DNA of 64,000 nt from Ryuthela nishihirai (Eukaryota > Arthropoda > Arachnida > Araneae > Heptathelidae): positions 22,790,001-22,854,000 of the forward strand of contig JAWZYU010000004.1 of the NCBI GenBank assembly GCA_038380435.1. The letters are read 5' to 3'. Shown piece after piece: positions 33,545 through 44,374 of this stretch. Both the position numbers and the translations under genes were made by a program. How positions within the stretch are numbered: position 1 is the stretch's first letter; the number at the start of each line of letters is the position of its first letter. Under the pieces are notes generated by a model. The model was not told where the DNA came from, made no database searches, and was given only the letters and a program-made list of their open reading frames with translations.

Positions 33545-33790
33545 AGTAAAAAAATTTTCAAAATCCCTATCTATGCACCCAAAAAATAAAAAATAATACT
33601 AAAGCATATCAACGATGCAATCAGTCACTGAGTTCGTATTCACTTCAAAGGAAGATAGGGCACCGATATACCTATTAGATTGTCAGCACTCTATTTCCTT
33701 TGAAGTGAATGCAAAAATAAGTGATTGCACCATCGATATGCTTTAGTATTATTTTCTACTTTTCAGGATGCATAGAGGAAGACAGATATT
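33545..33790. repeat. Terminal hairpin of element S, copy 2
   Basis: Inverted arms of about 95 bp (33561-33660 and 33686-33780), sharing TTCACTTCAAAGGAAGATAG/complement and AGCATATCAACGATGCAATC/complement. Homologous to the hairpin at 4970-5235. Confidence 0.78.
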
Positions 33791-33819
33791 TAAAAAAAAA
33801 TTTAATTTATATTTTTTAT

Positions 33820-33960
33820 AGTATGACAGAAATGTAATCATAGTTTATTTACCACGTAATGAAACAATTTCTTGTATTTTAATAAAATGTTACAGCATTC
33901 ATTTTTTTTTTACTTTCCTATGGTTTCTAAAGATCAGAGTAGTGTTATACTTGAGACTGC
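33820..33960 (+). repeat. Dispersed repeat shared with 35100-35260
   Basis: Contains TTTATTTACCACGTAATGAA, TTAATAAAATGTTA and CTATGGTTTCTAAAGATCA, which recur in the same order at 35110-35260 (for example CTATGGTTTCTGAAGATCA). It is an old duplicated segment of unknown kind. Confidence 0.6.
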
Positions 33961-34300
33961 CTTTAGAAATTCAGTCAATATGAAAAAAAAGTGAGTGAAA
34001 AAAAAAAGTGGGTTACTCTTACATCAGATGGTTATTATGGCAAACATCAGTTAGCTCAGGCATGTCATGTGAGGAGTGTATTCAGTTATGGAATATGGAA
34101 ACTAAATGATAACTGATACACAAATAGAAATCAAAAGGATATCTGTTAAACATATAAATAACAATGCATTTCTCAGAGACTGACCATATGATTAGTATTA
34201 AAAATCATATACCATATATTCCAAAATACTTGTAAATGTTTTGAGATTTTTCTGAATACATTGAATCTGTGAAAACCTCAGTATACAGCAGTGGAAATGG
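33961..34300. other. Intron sequence, no feature recognised
   Basis: AT-rich intron. Nothing is recognised. Confidence 0.5.
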
Positions 34301-34305
34301 TTTAA

Positions 34306-34428
34306 CCCTTTCAGTATCTTACCGGCCCCAAACAGCTGAGATTTTAAATGGGCTCGTCCTTTCATTCCCTCCTCTTCACTATCCATACCTTCAGTTTGAG
34401 TCGTTGGGCCGGTATGGTAGAGAAAGGG
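34306..34428. mobile_element. piggyBac-type MITE (123 bp)
   Basis: Starts after TTAA (34302-34305) with CCCTTTCAGTATCTTACCGG and ends CCGGTATGGTAGAGAAAGGG before TTGA (34429-34432). The termini are imperfect inverted repeats of about 23 bp, and the flanks look like a TTAA target duplication with one mutation. It has no coding capacity. Confidence 0.75.
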
Positions 34429-34633
34429 TTGAATGATTAAAGAGCATGTGCATTTTACATATCGGAATCATTGTATCAGAATCACAGTATTCTTCCCCAG
34501 AACCCTTTCCAGAAGTTGAAATGGAAACTTGGAGGCAGTTATCTAGAGCTGAAGAAATGATATCAACTATGCAATACCATTAAGTTCATCCAGTGACATC
34601 TTTTCTCCAAAATATTCAACCTGTCCATAAAAT

Positions 34634-34833
34634 AAAAAAAAAATAAATACCCGCTCAAGCAGCTGCTTGCCACAGAGGTCTGACAAGAGCCTGTCAGTTT
34701 ATATGCCATAGTACTGAGAGGATGGCAGGACCTCAGCAGGAAAACAACACACACATCCATGCCTTACCCAGGGCTCGAACCCAGGTCCCTTAGAGAAGTC
34801 AAGCGCGTTAACCACTCAGCCATGGGACGGCTA
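34634..34833 (-). mobile_element. SINE-B, tRNA-derived
   Basis: A full reverse SINE-B with an AAATAAATACCCGCTCAAGC 3' end and the tRNA-like head complement near 34770-34833. Confidence 0.87.
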
Positions 34834-34946
34834 CATCCTGTCTATAGGAGAACTGAAAGCCTAATAATGGGCTAAACTCAGCTATTTCATCTGCAAAAAT
34901 AGCTTTATAGAGGAATATCTTTACTAAAGGATCATACCTGGAAGCC

Positions 34947-35152
34947 AAGAGACGTGTTATACTGTACAAATGCTTTTCTTAATTTGGTAATTATAGGTTA
35001 TTTTGGTTATTATTGTGTTGTCATTTTACAGTGTGATAGAAGTGTAAGACAAGAGACGTGTTATACTGTACAAATGCTTTTCTTAATTTGGTATTATAGG
35101 TTAATTTGGTTATTATTGTGTTGTCATTTTACAGTGTGATAGAAGTGTAAAC
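34947..35152 (+). repeat. 104-bp tandem duplication
   Basis: Two nearly identical units starting AAGAGACGTGTTATACTGTA (34947 and 35051) and ending GTGATAGAAGTGTAA. A recent intronic duplication. Confidence 0.9.
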
Positions 35153-35723
35153 ACATTTTATTTACTGTGAATAAAACAACTGCTTGTTTTTTTTTATTAA
35201 AATGTTATGGAAATAATTTTTTTTTTCATTTTACTATGGTTTCTGAAGATCAAGATACTGCTTTTATTAATTGAACCAATAAAGTAAGCTAATTTGTAAA
35301 ATTATTATATTTGTTAATCTTAAAACTGCATTTTAACTTTTTTTTTAGTTAATAATGCAAATATATTTTAAAACGAATTTATTATGTTATGCAAAACTAT
35401 ACAAAAAAACCCAAAAGATAATGAAATAGACTTTTCTATCTCTTGTAAACTGTCATTTTACAACAGTGTCCAGCAAAAACCAATTTTTTTTCAAAACTGT
35501 TTCTGTTGTTTAAATTGCTTTGGTATGACTATTTAACTGAAGTGTTTAACTTTCATAATTCTATTCTTTTGACTTGTATTTTTTCTAGGTTTTTTGTGTT
35601 GTTAACTAGAAATATGAAGCTTAATTTCAACATTTCAATTAAGCAGTTATCCTTGTCTTTCACACTTGCTTGCATCTTTAGTGATCATCTAATTATGAAT
35701 TAACTGAAGTAAAGAATTTTGGC
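35153..35723. other. Intron sequence, no further feature
   Basis: Includes the second copy of the dispersed repeat (to about 35260). The rest is AT-rich with no recognised element. Confidence 0.5.
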
Positions 35724-35842
35724 AGGTGTAGAAGTTGAACCACAATAACCTGTTAACATGTCAGGTGTAGAAGTTGAACCCACAATAACCTGTTAACATG
35801 TCAGGTGTAGAAGTTGAACCCACAATAACCTGTTAACATGTC
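35724..35842 (+). repeat. 40-bp tandem repeat x 3 derived from SINE-C
   Basis: Three units starting AGGTGTAGAAGTTGAACCCA and ending CCTGTTAACATGTC, at 35724, 35763 and 35803. The unit resembles the tRNA-like portion of SINE-C (GAACCCACGACCTCCTGATAACATGTC), so a SINE fragment was amplified in place. Confidence 0.85.
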
Positions 35843-36273
35843 AGGTATTATAAGTTGCTGGGCTTACCTGGCTTCATTTAAACTAATAGGAGAAAATAAT
35901 GATATTTCTACAAATGGGAAGTGCCATTTATTGATTGGGATTGGGATATATCTAGTGTCCAGAGAACATGTCACTTTTATAGTGAAACATACAAATCCAG
36001 CATTGCCAGTGAGAAATTCAGAACTCATAGATAAATGTTATGTATAATTCAGAATAAGTTGTGTCAAAAACAAATGCTTTTGTGAGAGTGAAACTCAACC
36101 TGAGAACCTCCTGATAATATTAGCAGTCTAATTTGCAGGAGTTATTCAGGCCACATTCATTCTTGGCTAATTGGAGACTACGCTATTTTTATATGGATAA
36201 ATTCCATTCCTGATTGACATATGGTTCTCTGAGCACCTTCCAATTGTAGAAATATCTTAGTATCAGTAGCCAA

Positions 36274-36350
36274 GGATCGAATGAGGTTGGGATTACTCAG
36301 TAGATTAGAGCATCTGACCAGGAGGTTAAAGGTTCAGATCCCACTTCTCT
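36274..36350 (+). mobile_element. SINE-C-like tRNA head
   Basis: A tRNA-like segment with AGTAGATTAGAGCATCTG (A-box-like), then AGGAGGTTAAAGGTTCAGAT (B-box-like). It is not a plausible functional tRNA, because no acceptor stem is seen. A related piece lies near 36095-36140. Confidence 0.55.
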
Positions 36351-37394
36351 AAAAATACATTTTTTTTTTAAATTCTTTACTTGTTGTAAGTTATAGAGGG
36401 CATTTACCTGTGAGATACTACTATACCGATTAAAAAACACCCGATAAAAGTGCTTTAACATACTCAACAAATTTATACCAAAACTTGGATTAAAGGCCAC
36501 TATTTTTAAATCCAGTTCCATCATTTGGTACAAATGTGAAAATTTGTTAAACTTGGTATATGATACTTATACAATCATGCAAGGGAGTGAAGGTAAAGAA
36601 AACATTACTGTATTCTATATAAAAACTGTGCTATATTTGAATATTAATCTACAGGCTAATCACCAAATGTATTGATGCTGAGAAAAAAAAAGGGAAACAA
36701 TTAATAACTGTGATTATTTACCTATTATTACACCAATTACAGAATGTTCCGCATTGTGCCAATAGGAAGCCAAGTTTGAAAATTTATAACTTCTAAAATA
36801 AGCTTTTATGGGGAATATGACTGAAAATAAATTAAAGATCTAAATAATCTATCTAAATCTTGAATTTCAAAAATACTGTCAACATTTAATCCTTGCAGGG
36901 TTTCCCATCAGCAGCACATTGACAAATTCTGAAATGATGAGCAGAAATGGACATATCCATTCTTGGTACAACACCTGAAAACTAGTTTTTTAAAAACAGA
37001 AAATATCTGATTAAACTTTATATATATATAGAACCAAAAAATTTACTACTTCACGTGTGTTAAATAATATTTACTATTTTATTTTGCAAAGAACTTCTAT
37101 TGTTTGTGGCATTACAAATATCTGATGTTCTAGTCACCATTCTGAGAGCCCAATATATGAATTTTTCTGTATTCCTTCTCCACCTTCAAGCGAAGTTTGT
37201 CTGCCACTAATTTTGTATTTACAAATCTGATCTTTATTGTTACAAACTTATTTTTTCATAAATTTTTGAAATGCTCTTGAAAATAACCAAAAATTGTTTT
37301 AAATATGAATTTTTTAAAGCAATTACCAATCATATACTTCCATTTTTGATTTTTTATTTCATTTTATCTTTTCTGGTTTAAAACTATTTCAATA
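36351..37394. other. Intron sequence, no feature recognised
   Basis: AT-rich intron. No terminal repeats, coding frames or SINE boxes were found. Confidence 0.5.
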
Positions 37395-37765
37395 TTTCTA
37401 GAATATTCCATTGTTTACTGCACCAGAAAAAACCACACATTCTCTACAGAAGTTCACAGAGCATGAAACAGATGTCAGCCAAAACAAGCTGGCAATGCAA
37501 CATGCAACAATAGACTGGAAGCACGCCACACTTCTAGCACATGCATCCACTTACTATGGAACCATAGTTTGTGAGGCTATTAAAATAATGACCTCGCCCA
37601 TCCCCACCTACAACCGAGACACTGGAATCGCACTTCATGACTTGTGGAAAGAAACTCTTCTTAACAGCCCTAATGTCATCCTATAGTGTAGTTTCACTTA
37701 AGACAGAGCATTGTCTTTGCTCCAAAAAGCTTTTGAGTTTTCCCCTAAAAACTTTTAACAAGTTG
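37395..37765 (+). mobile_element. Penelope-like element 3' part (first of tandem pair)
   Basis: The frame at 37411-37686 reads HATIDWKHATLLAHASTYYG and VCEAIKIMTSPIPTYNRDTG, which is the C-terminal GIY-YIG endonuclease domain of Penelope-like retroelements (H..IDW, then EAI.I, N.D.G..L...W). The family's 3' tail (AAAAAGCTTTTGAGTTTTCC) follows. It is 5'-truncated and the start codon is fortuitous. Confidence 0.72.
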
Positions 37766-37769
37766 CATG

Positions 37770-37884
37770 CTTGGAGTAAGTGATTGTGAGGAGAGCTGAA
37801 TCTCTTCTGCTGTAGATCAAATGTGTTCTGTGAAGAAACAACAACACAAGAGATTCGGCTCTCCTCCTAATCACTGACTCCAAG
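37770..37884. repeat. 37-bp inverted repeat between Penelope copies
   Basis: Arms at 37770-37806 (CTTGGAGTAAGTGATTGTGA) and 37848-37884 (its complement, ATCACTGACTCCAAG end) with a 41-bp loop. It sits exactly between the two Penelope-like fragments, so it may be part of the element's 5' or pseudo-LTR region. Confidence 0.8.
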
Positions 37885-37924
37885 CAGGCAACCTGTGCCA
37901 GATCTATTTCTTATGTTCCTGTCC

Positions 37925-38412
37925 TATGCAAATCAGTCTGCAAATTACTCAGAGCCAAAAAATCAACACTGTTCTCAGCCCAGCTCCAAATCTGAAGAAA
38001 ATTGTCAAAAGGGAGAGAGACAAATTTAACTTCTTTCAAAAATCGGGAATATACAGATTTCCCCTACTTTTGCTGGATAATCCCATTGTTTACTGCATCA
38101 GAAAAAACCATACTTCTCTACAGGAGAGGCCCACAGAGCATAAAACAGCCAAACAAAGCTAATGACTGCCGCTGCCAAGTTGGCAATAAACATGCAACAA
38201 TATACTGGGAGCACACCACACTGCTAGGATGTGCATCTACTTACTATTGAACACAGTTCACGAGGCCATTGAAAAAATGACCTTGCTTGTCCCCCCACCT
38301 GCAACCAAAACACTGGAATCCCCCTTCACAACATGTAGAAAGAAGCTCTTCTTAACAGCCCTAACATCACCCTATAGTGTCACTTCACTGAAGACGGAAT
38401 GCTGTCTTTGCT
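37925..38412 (+). mobile_element. Penelope-like element 3' part (second of tandem pair)
   Basis: Reads SGIYRFP (start of the GIY-YIG fold, about 38043-38063) and TSLQERPTEHKTA (about 38115-38155, where family members have GRSLQERLTEHK), then a shifted copy of the IDW...EAI...W block to 38400. Frameshifts break it at about 38165 and 38250. It ends at about 38412, where the LINE 5' end begins. Confidence 0.75.
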
Positions 38413-39087
38413 TCGAAATTTTTCTACCCTACTGAGGAGTAGTCAACTACACAGGTCCTGACCATATAAACCTACTGGACTGATATAAGGCTCTGAGCTT
38501 GATTATGGATACTGAATTTGGTGCACTGGTGGGTACAGTGGAGGGAAAATCTTCCGCTGTGTTTTCTGTTTGTGGGTTGACAGCCCCAAGTGAATAGAGT
38601 CACAGGACATGCTTATCAGCTGGTGGATAATTCTGAGCAGAGGTCATCGCAGGCACCTGAACTCTTTGCTTCTACTGGCATCGTCAAATTTTACATTGGA
38701 GGAAGTCTTCCACTGTAGATGGTTTCAGTCTTTAGTGGTGGGGGGAACGGGTCTTTGCCCCATGTCTGCGATTAGGGGGCTGTTTGATATTATCGGCATT
38801 CCCTCTCTCAATAAACATAGTTTCTTTAAACATCCCACTAGCCATTTTCTCTCCATAGGTAGTTGGAATGTGAGGACTCTGCACAGAGCTTTTTCTCTTG
38901 ATGTCCTCACACAAGAATTCCACCATTATAATTTAGATATTCTTGGCTTGCAAGGGACCAAATGGTGTGATGCCCCATCGTTCACTTTTGCTTTACCTTA
39001 ACCAGTTTTGTTTAATTTACGTTATATTTATCATTTTGTGGATTTTTATTTCCTTTTTGGCATCACAGCACTCATTTCCAATAGTTG

Positions 39088-39109
39088 GGAGTTGCGCATG
39101 CGCGACTCC
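39088..39109. promoter_or_regulatory. NRF1-like palindrome in LTR
   Basis: A 22-bp palindrome with the core GCGCATGCGC, an exact match to the NRF1/Erect-wing consensus. The same position in the other two LTRs keeps the palindrome. Likely part of the LTR promoter; that is an inference. Confidence 0.6.
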
Positions 39110-39269
39110 GATCTTCCGAATGTCTCCCGCTAAACGCGTGCACAAGGACACGCCCCCTCTTGCCTCATAGCTTGCGTCGTTCATCACTTTATGTTAATGT
39201 CTTTCCCAGCGTGCAGTTCGGCTCTTGTCTTTTAAACTGGTGACCTGCGAGTCACAGAAGGCAGTTAGT

Positions 39270-39375
39270 GCAGAAGCACTAGAGAATGCATAGAGTGCAG
39301 AGGCACTCAGGAGAGAGAGTGTAGTGAGTGAGTGTAGAGGCACTCAGTGAGTGTAGGCATAGAGTGCAGAGGCAC
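39270..39375 (+). repeat. AGTGCAGAGGCACT repeats in LTR
   Basis: At least four imperfect copies of a unit containing GTGCAGAGGCACT, itself partly palindromic. The cluster is not seen in the LTRs at 13031 or 47082, so it expanded in this copy. Confidence 0.75.
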
Positions 39376-40986
39376 TGAGTTTGATGTATCTTCTTCATTG
39401 ATGTCTTGGTGAGTTGAACTATTTTGGAAATAAATCTGTTTGTTATTTTAAACCTTTTGAGTCTGTACAATTTTTTCTCTTGAGCAATGCAAATTTAGAT
39501 TTATAGCATCTAGACTTTTGACAATCAATTTTGATTCTATTTACTCATTAACGCTCGCTGGCATTTTGAACCCTACTTTAAACTTAGTCTACTTTTTTGG
39601 CAATTTGTTAATTATTGCCTGGCGCCCGTATCAGCTATCTGGAGCATAAAACTAATTGGATCAAAAGAAGGGTCCAACTTTAAAGCATTATTGCATTTAT
39701 TTGGAGCGTTACAACGGACAGATAAAGGTCAGATTCTTAAAAATAATCTTAAATTTATCTTTTCAGGGAGGAACGATAATAAATATCACCAAAGTGTGGG
39801 TCTGCTTCTCAGCAGACAAGCTAGTGATGCTCTTCTAGGATTTGAGTGCATTAATGAAAGGTTTCTTACAGCAAAATTTCAGACAAGCATTAAGGACTTG
39901 AATGTTATCTGCTGTTATGCTCCCACTGAGGATGCCAATGAGGATAAGGATAAGTTTTATGGACAACTTCAGGATATTTTGAATTCTGTCAAGAAAGGAG
40001 ATATTACCCTTGTTCTAGGTAACTTCAATGGCAAAGTTGGTACTGACTGACTTTTGGGGAGGAGTGATAGGCCCTTTTGGTATTGGTAGCTGCAATGGCA
40101 ATGGGCAACATCTCCAACAGGTAAATAAACTCAATGGTTTCAGAATAACCAACACTTATTACAAACACTGCGACATATGTAAGTACACGGGTTTCACCTG
40201 ATGGTCTGCATAAAAATATGATTGATTATATATGAATTAACAGCAAATGGGCTAGGTCTGTTAAGAATACCAGGTCATATAGGGGAGCTGAAATTGGATC
40301 TGACCATTACCTTGTTAAAAGTGTCTTGCAACTTAAACTTAGAAAGTGTTATGCTAGGGTTAAAAATTTTACCTTTAATACTGAAGCTCTGAAAGACCCA
40401 GTTATAGCTAAAGCTTACCACGATAGGTTACTTAGTCATTGTGACAGTCATGGTATGCTTACTATTGAAGTTGAGGAAGAATGGGATTATTTTAAACAGG
40501 CTTTAAAAAAAAGGGCTTAAACAGGCTTTAAAAAGTATCAGATGAGGCAGATTTATTTGAATGATAAGGCACTTGAGCTTATTTCAGAAAGAAAGAACTG
40601 CAAGAATGTACTTAATCAATACTCTACTAGTCCTAATAGAAAGCATTACAGAGAGCTTAATAAACATGTAAAGGATCAAGTTAGCTACTAAGATTCTTTG
40701 GCTTGATGGCTTGGCTGACAATGCTGAGGAAGCAGTTAGACAGCACAACAGCAGAGAGCTATACCAGATAGTTAATATTTCGTGTGTTAGAAAATGGACA
40801 GGTATACAGGGATTGAAGGATAAACGAGGTAAGGTTATAGAAGGTGAGGATTCTGTCATGGCTAGGTGGGCTGAGCATTTCAGTGATATTCTAAACAATG
40901 TGGTTAGTTCTATTCCCATTGTTTGCAATGATGATAGATGCATTGGTGGCTTTAATGTTGGCCCTATAACACAACCTTAAGTTATT

Positions 40987-41969
40987 TTGGCTATTTCTAA
41001 ACTTAAACTACATAAATCCCAAGGGGTAGATGAAATTACTATGGAAATGCTTAGAGCTGGGAATGTTTCGGTTACCACTTGGATGACTGAAATTCTGAAT
41101 ATCTTTTATGATAAAGGCATGGTTTCTAAGGATTTTACCAGAGCTATTGTTATCCCTATTTTCAAAAAAGGCGATCGCAGTTCTTGTGATAACTATAGGG
41201 GTATCAGCCTACTCTCTGTTCCACGTAAAGTTCTTTCCATGATTGTGCTTAATAGAATTAAGAATCTGGTTGACAGTCAATTGTGTGATGAGCAATGTGG
41301 ATTCAGAAGTGGTAGGGGATGTGTGGAGCAGATATTTTCACTTAGGCAGATTCTTGAGAAACGTTTAGAGTTTCAGAAACCTTTGGTTGCTAGCTTTGTT
41401 GATTTCAAAAAGGCTTTCAACTCTGTTGATCATCATAATTTGTGGTTGATTCTGAGATCATATGGTATACCTGACAAGTTAGTTAACATAATGAAAGCTC
41501 TCTATAATAACACTGAGTGTTTGTGAGAGTTGGTAAGGCTTGTAGCAATTGGTTTAGCATTACTTCTGGTGTTCGACAAGGGTGCATTTTGTCTCCTTTT
41601 CTCTTTAGCTTGGTTATTGATTATGTTATGCGAAATTCACATCAAGGGAAAGATTTTGGCCTTAAATGGACTGGAGATAAGAAAATTTCTGATTTAGATT
41701 ATGCTGATGATTTAGCCCTTTTGTCAAATGATGTTGACGAGATGAACTCTTTCATTCGAGCTGTTGATGAGACTGGTAGTAGAGTAGGTTTGGTTATAAA
41801 CAGAGAGAAAACTAAAGTGATGAAAATTGGTCAGGTAGGCTGTGATTCAGTTAATCTGAATGGTTGCAGTCTTGAGCAAGTGTCACAGTTTAATTATCTT
41901 GGGAGCTATATAACAGATGATGGTGATATGCACCATGAGATTAACAGATGGATAGGGATTGCTGCCTAG
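40987..41969 (+). pseudogene. LINE reverse transcriptase, best preserved RT
   Basis: Two overlapping frames (40987-41526 and 41517-41969) carry most of the RT, split by one indel at about 41520. Motifs: LHKSQGVDEITMEML, ISLLSVPRKVLSMIVLNRIK, FVDFKKAFNSVDHHNLW (motif A), GVRQGCILSPFLFSLVIDY (motif B) and LDYADDLALL (motif C, catalytic YADD intact) and then INREKTKVMKIGQ. This is the only copy in the window with an intact YADD box. A stop at about 41968 separates the C-terminal segment. Confidence 0.88.
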
Positions 41970-42274
41970 ACTTTTAAGAATCTATGGAGAGTGTGGAGAA
42001 ATAGGTGTATACACCTAAAGACCAAAATTAGATTGTATAATAGTTTGGTTCTTTCTAGGGTTAGTTATGGTATTGAAACTTGGACATTTTGTAAATAAGA
42101 TAACAGGAAACTAGTGCTTTTGATTCTAGATGTTCATGCAGTTGTCTTAGTCTCTTGGGCATTAAGTGGTTCAGCTTTGTAACTAATGATCAGGTTAGGT
42201 AAAGGGTCAGCAACCTCCTTTAAGCAGCATATTGTGCAGAGAGAGACTCTGTTGGTTTGGCCATGTTGCCCGTA

Positions 42275-42656
42275 TGGCCGGGGCGGGGGTGGCTCAGCCG
42301 GTAGCGTGCCAGGCTTGTAATCTGTAGTTCTCAGGTTCGAGTCCCAGTTGGGTCAGCATTGAGATTTATCTCCGCAAAATTCCCCGCCCTGCCCACAGTC
42401 AGCATGGGACACCAATGGGCTTGGAAAGTCTGTCGGATGGGACGTTAAGCTGTGGCCCCGTGTATGGGAGAGCCGTACCCTGTGCACGTTAAAGAACACG
42501 CTGGATGGCCTTGACGGGAGGCTACCATCTGTCTCCCAACAGCTGTTCCAGTGGGTCCCCTCCCCCAACCTTCTCTGAGCCTTTGGGGTCCATGTGACCT
42601 GGCCATTTAGCCCATGGTGTGCAAAAAAGGGCCGCTCAGAGGTAAAACAACCCAAC
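42275..42656 (+). mobile_element. SINE-A in the LINE, 10-bp target duplication
   Basis: A nearly complete SINE-A, flanked by CCCGTATGGC on both sides, interrupting the LINE C-terminal region. The head has GGCTCAGCCGGTAGCGTGCC and GGTTCGAGTCCC, and the 3' end is GCCGCTCAGAGGTAAAACAA. It is among the youngest copies. Confidence 0.93.
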
Positions 42657-42892
42657 CCGTATGGCTAATTATAGATTGGTGAATGGGGCTATGAACAGTG
42701 TGCCTAAAGGCCTCAGAAAGAGGGGGAGACCTAGGATGCGGCGGGCAGACAATGTCAAACAGGACCTTGTTGGAATTGGTGTGCAGTGGCTAGATGCAGC
42801 AGATGTAGCTCAGGACAGACTTGCATGGAAAACTAAATTGCACAGTCTGGATGGAACTCCATAGCCCATGGCTGCTTGAGAATAATGATGAT

Positions 42893-43045
42893 TATGAAAA
42901 TCTGTTAACATGCAAATAGCTTGAAGAATAAACTTAAAAATTTTATTGCTCAATAACAGAGAATATAAGTAATTTTAAGTCATTTTAATTAATTTTTGAA
43001 CAACATCTCTTCAATTGTGTATTTAAAGGTAAATTTAAATTAAAC
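42893..43045 (+). mobile_element. Penelope-like 3' tail fragment
   Basis: TTAACATGCAAATAGCTTGA, TTTTATTGCTCAATAACAGA and TCAATTGTGTATTTAAA correspond to the 3' tail at 15860-15985 and 49840-49940. It sits directly after the LINE tail and before a Tc1 element. Confidence 0.68.
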
Positions 43046-43089
43046 CTCAATAATTTTTGACTTGAATGTACTGTTATCAAGAACAAATT

Positions 43090-44374
43090 CAGGGGTTTAT
43101 CAAAATAATGGAACCACCAATGTGACTGGAATACACACAATGCACTGTATGCATATCACAGGGATGACATCACATGCATTGTGCGGTATGTAAAGGGGAG
43201 AAGTACGATGTAGGCTATCATGTAACAGTGACACAGGCACAGGTGAAATAGCTGTTGTGGTGAAATTGTCGACAATGTCAGATCTTGGTGGACTCCAAAA
43301 AGGCATGATAATTGGTGTGCATCTTGCAGGAGCTTCAGTAACCAGAATGGCAAAAATAGTAGGTGTAACACAAGGAACTGTATCAAAGATTGTGACTACC
43401 TATAAAAAAGAAGAGGGTATTGCCTTCAAACATGCAAATTGTGGATGCCATAGAAAGTTGTCAGATAGGGATAGGTGAACATTGGCATGGATTGTACAAG
43501 ATAAGCACAAGATCACAGCACTGCAAATAGCAGCGAAGTTGAACACCAATCAGAATGATCCTGTTTCCATCATAACAGTTCATTGGGAACTTCATCGTGC
43601 CATATTTATGGCTGTGCTGCAATCCACAAATCTCTGATTACCAACATCAATGCAATGAAATGTGTAAGGTGGTGCAAAGCATATGAAAACTGGGATGCTA
43701 GACTGGCAATGTGTCATCTGATCTGATGAATTGTGCTACACATTGTTTCCCACCACTGGTAGAGTATAAGTCTAGCAAAAATCTGCAGAAGAATACCACC
43801 CTGACTGTTTGGTTCCGACTGTGAAGCATGGAGGTGGATCCCTGATGCTGTGGGTGCCATATCATGGCATTCCTTAGGGCCATTAGTTATTCTGAAAGAT
43901 CGTGTCACATCTGAAACATACGAATCCATTCTTGGGGACCACCTGCACCCAATGTTGCAGGTATTGGTCCCTAATGACTGTCCCTGATTTCAAGTGGATA
44001 ATGCACCCGTGCATTGTACGAAACGTGTCAAGTTGTGGTTTGTAGAGGATAAGGTCCAGCACAATCTCCAGATGTGCTGTACCCAGGTGGATGATGGCCA
44101 CCTCAATCTCCAGACCTCAATATTATTGAACATTTGTGGGAATATCTGGAGTGCAAGGTCAGATCACACTTTCCACCTCCAGCATCACTGGCACAGTTGG
44201 GCCATATTTTATAGGAAGAATGGTCCCACATTCCATTACTGTATGTGCATGACTTGTATAAGTCTATTCCATGTCGAATTGCATCTGTTCTGAATGCCCA
44301 TAGTGGGACTACAGCTTATTAATAAAATGTTCTCCACAAACAGTATGTGTTTTCATTATTTTGATAAACCCCTG
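43090..44374 (+). mobile_element. Tc1-like DNA transposon, decayed
   Basis: A 1285-bp element with about 24-bp inverted termini (CAGGGGTTTATCAAAATAAT). TA follows the right end; the left flank is TT. The transposase on the plus strand begins MSDLGGLQKGMIIGVHLAGA (43275; helix-turn-helix) and continues through CLVPTVKHGGGSLMLW and a VDNAPVHCTKRV-like Asp motif near 43994 in shifted frames. It has many stops and is inactive. Confidence 0.88.
43275..44240 (+). pseudogene. Tc1-like transposase, broken
   Basis: The N-terminal 67 residues (43275-43478) form an intact HTH segment with GVTQGTVSKIVTTYKKE, then a stop follows. Later parts are in other frames: HPDCLVPTVKHGGGS (about 43795), DNAPVHCTK (about 43998, the second catalytic Asp). 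It belongs to a Tc1 branch distinct from the 16136 element, since both termini and protein differ. Confidence 0.8.

Larger units (their letters stand above)
29480..33800 (+). repeat. Element S, copy 2, split by a LINE
   Basis: The leader (GATTTGTCAAAACAGTTGTT near 29587) and repeat units run from 29640 to about 30285. They resume at 33105-33510 and end in the hairpin at 33545-33790. The gap is filled by an I-like LINE, and the flanks GGAGAGTATTG and GGGGAGTGTTG look like one sequence split by a target duplication. A partial SINE-B (29880-30015) also sits between units. Confidence 0.65.
38966..39713 (+). mobile_element. Solo Ty3/gypsy-type LTR in the LINE
   Basis: A 748-bp LTR from TGTGATGCCCCATCG to GGAGCGTTACA, flanked by ATGG and ACGG (a 4-bp target duplication with one change); the LINE endonuclease reads across it. 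It has a GCGCATGCGC palindrome at 39088-39109, a GGAAATAAA signal near 39425, a local repeat of AGTGCAGAGGCACT units near 39270-39375, and GCCTGGCGCCCG near the 3' end. Confidence 0.88.
38413..42895 (+). mobile_element. RTE/BovB-like LINE, near full length, with LTR and SINE inside
   Basis: A forward LINE from a 5' UTR at about 38413 to the tail at about 42895 (CATGGCTGCTTGAG, then a short ATGATG run). Minus the two insertions (LTR 38966-39713, SINE-A 42275-42656) it is about 3.35 kb, which is close to the family's full length. Endonuclease pieces lie at 38609-38965 and 39714-40520, the RT at 40711-41969 and the C-terminal segment at 42060-42864. It has several frameshifts. Confidence 0.9.

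Noticed and set aside
35724..35842. CRISPR-like array
   Set aside because: Units are contiguous 40-bp tandem repeats without variable spacers, in animal DNA.
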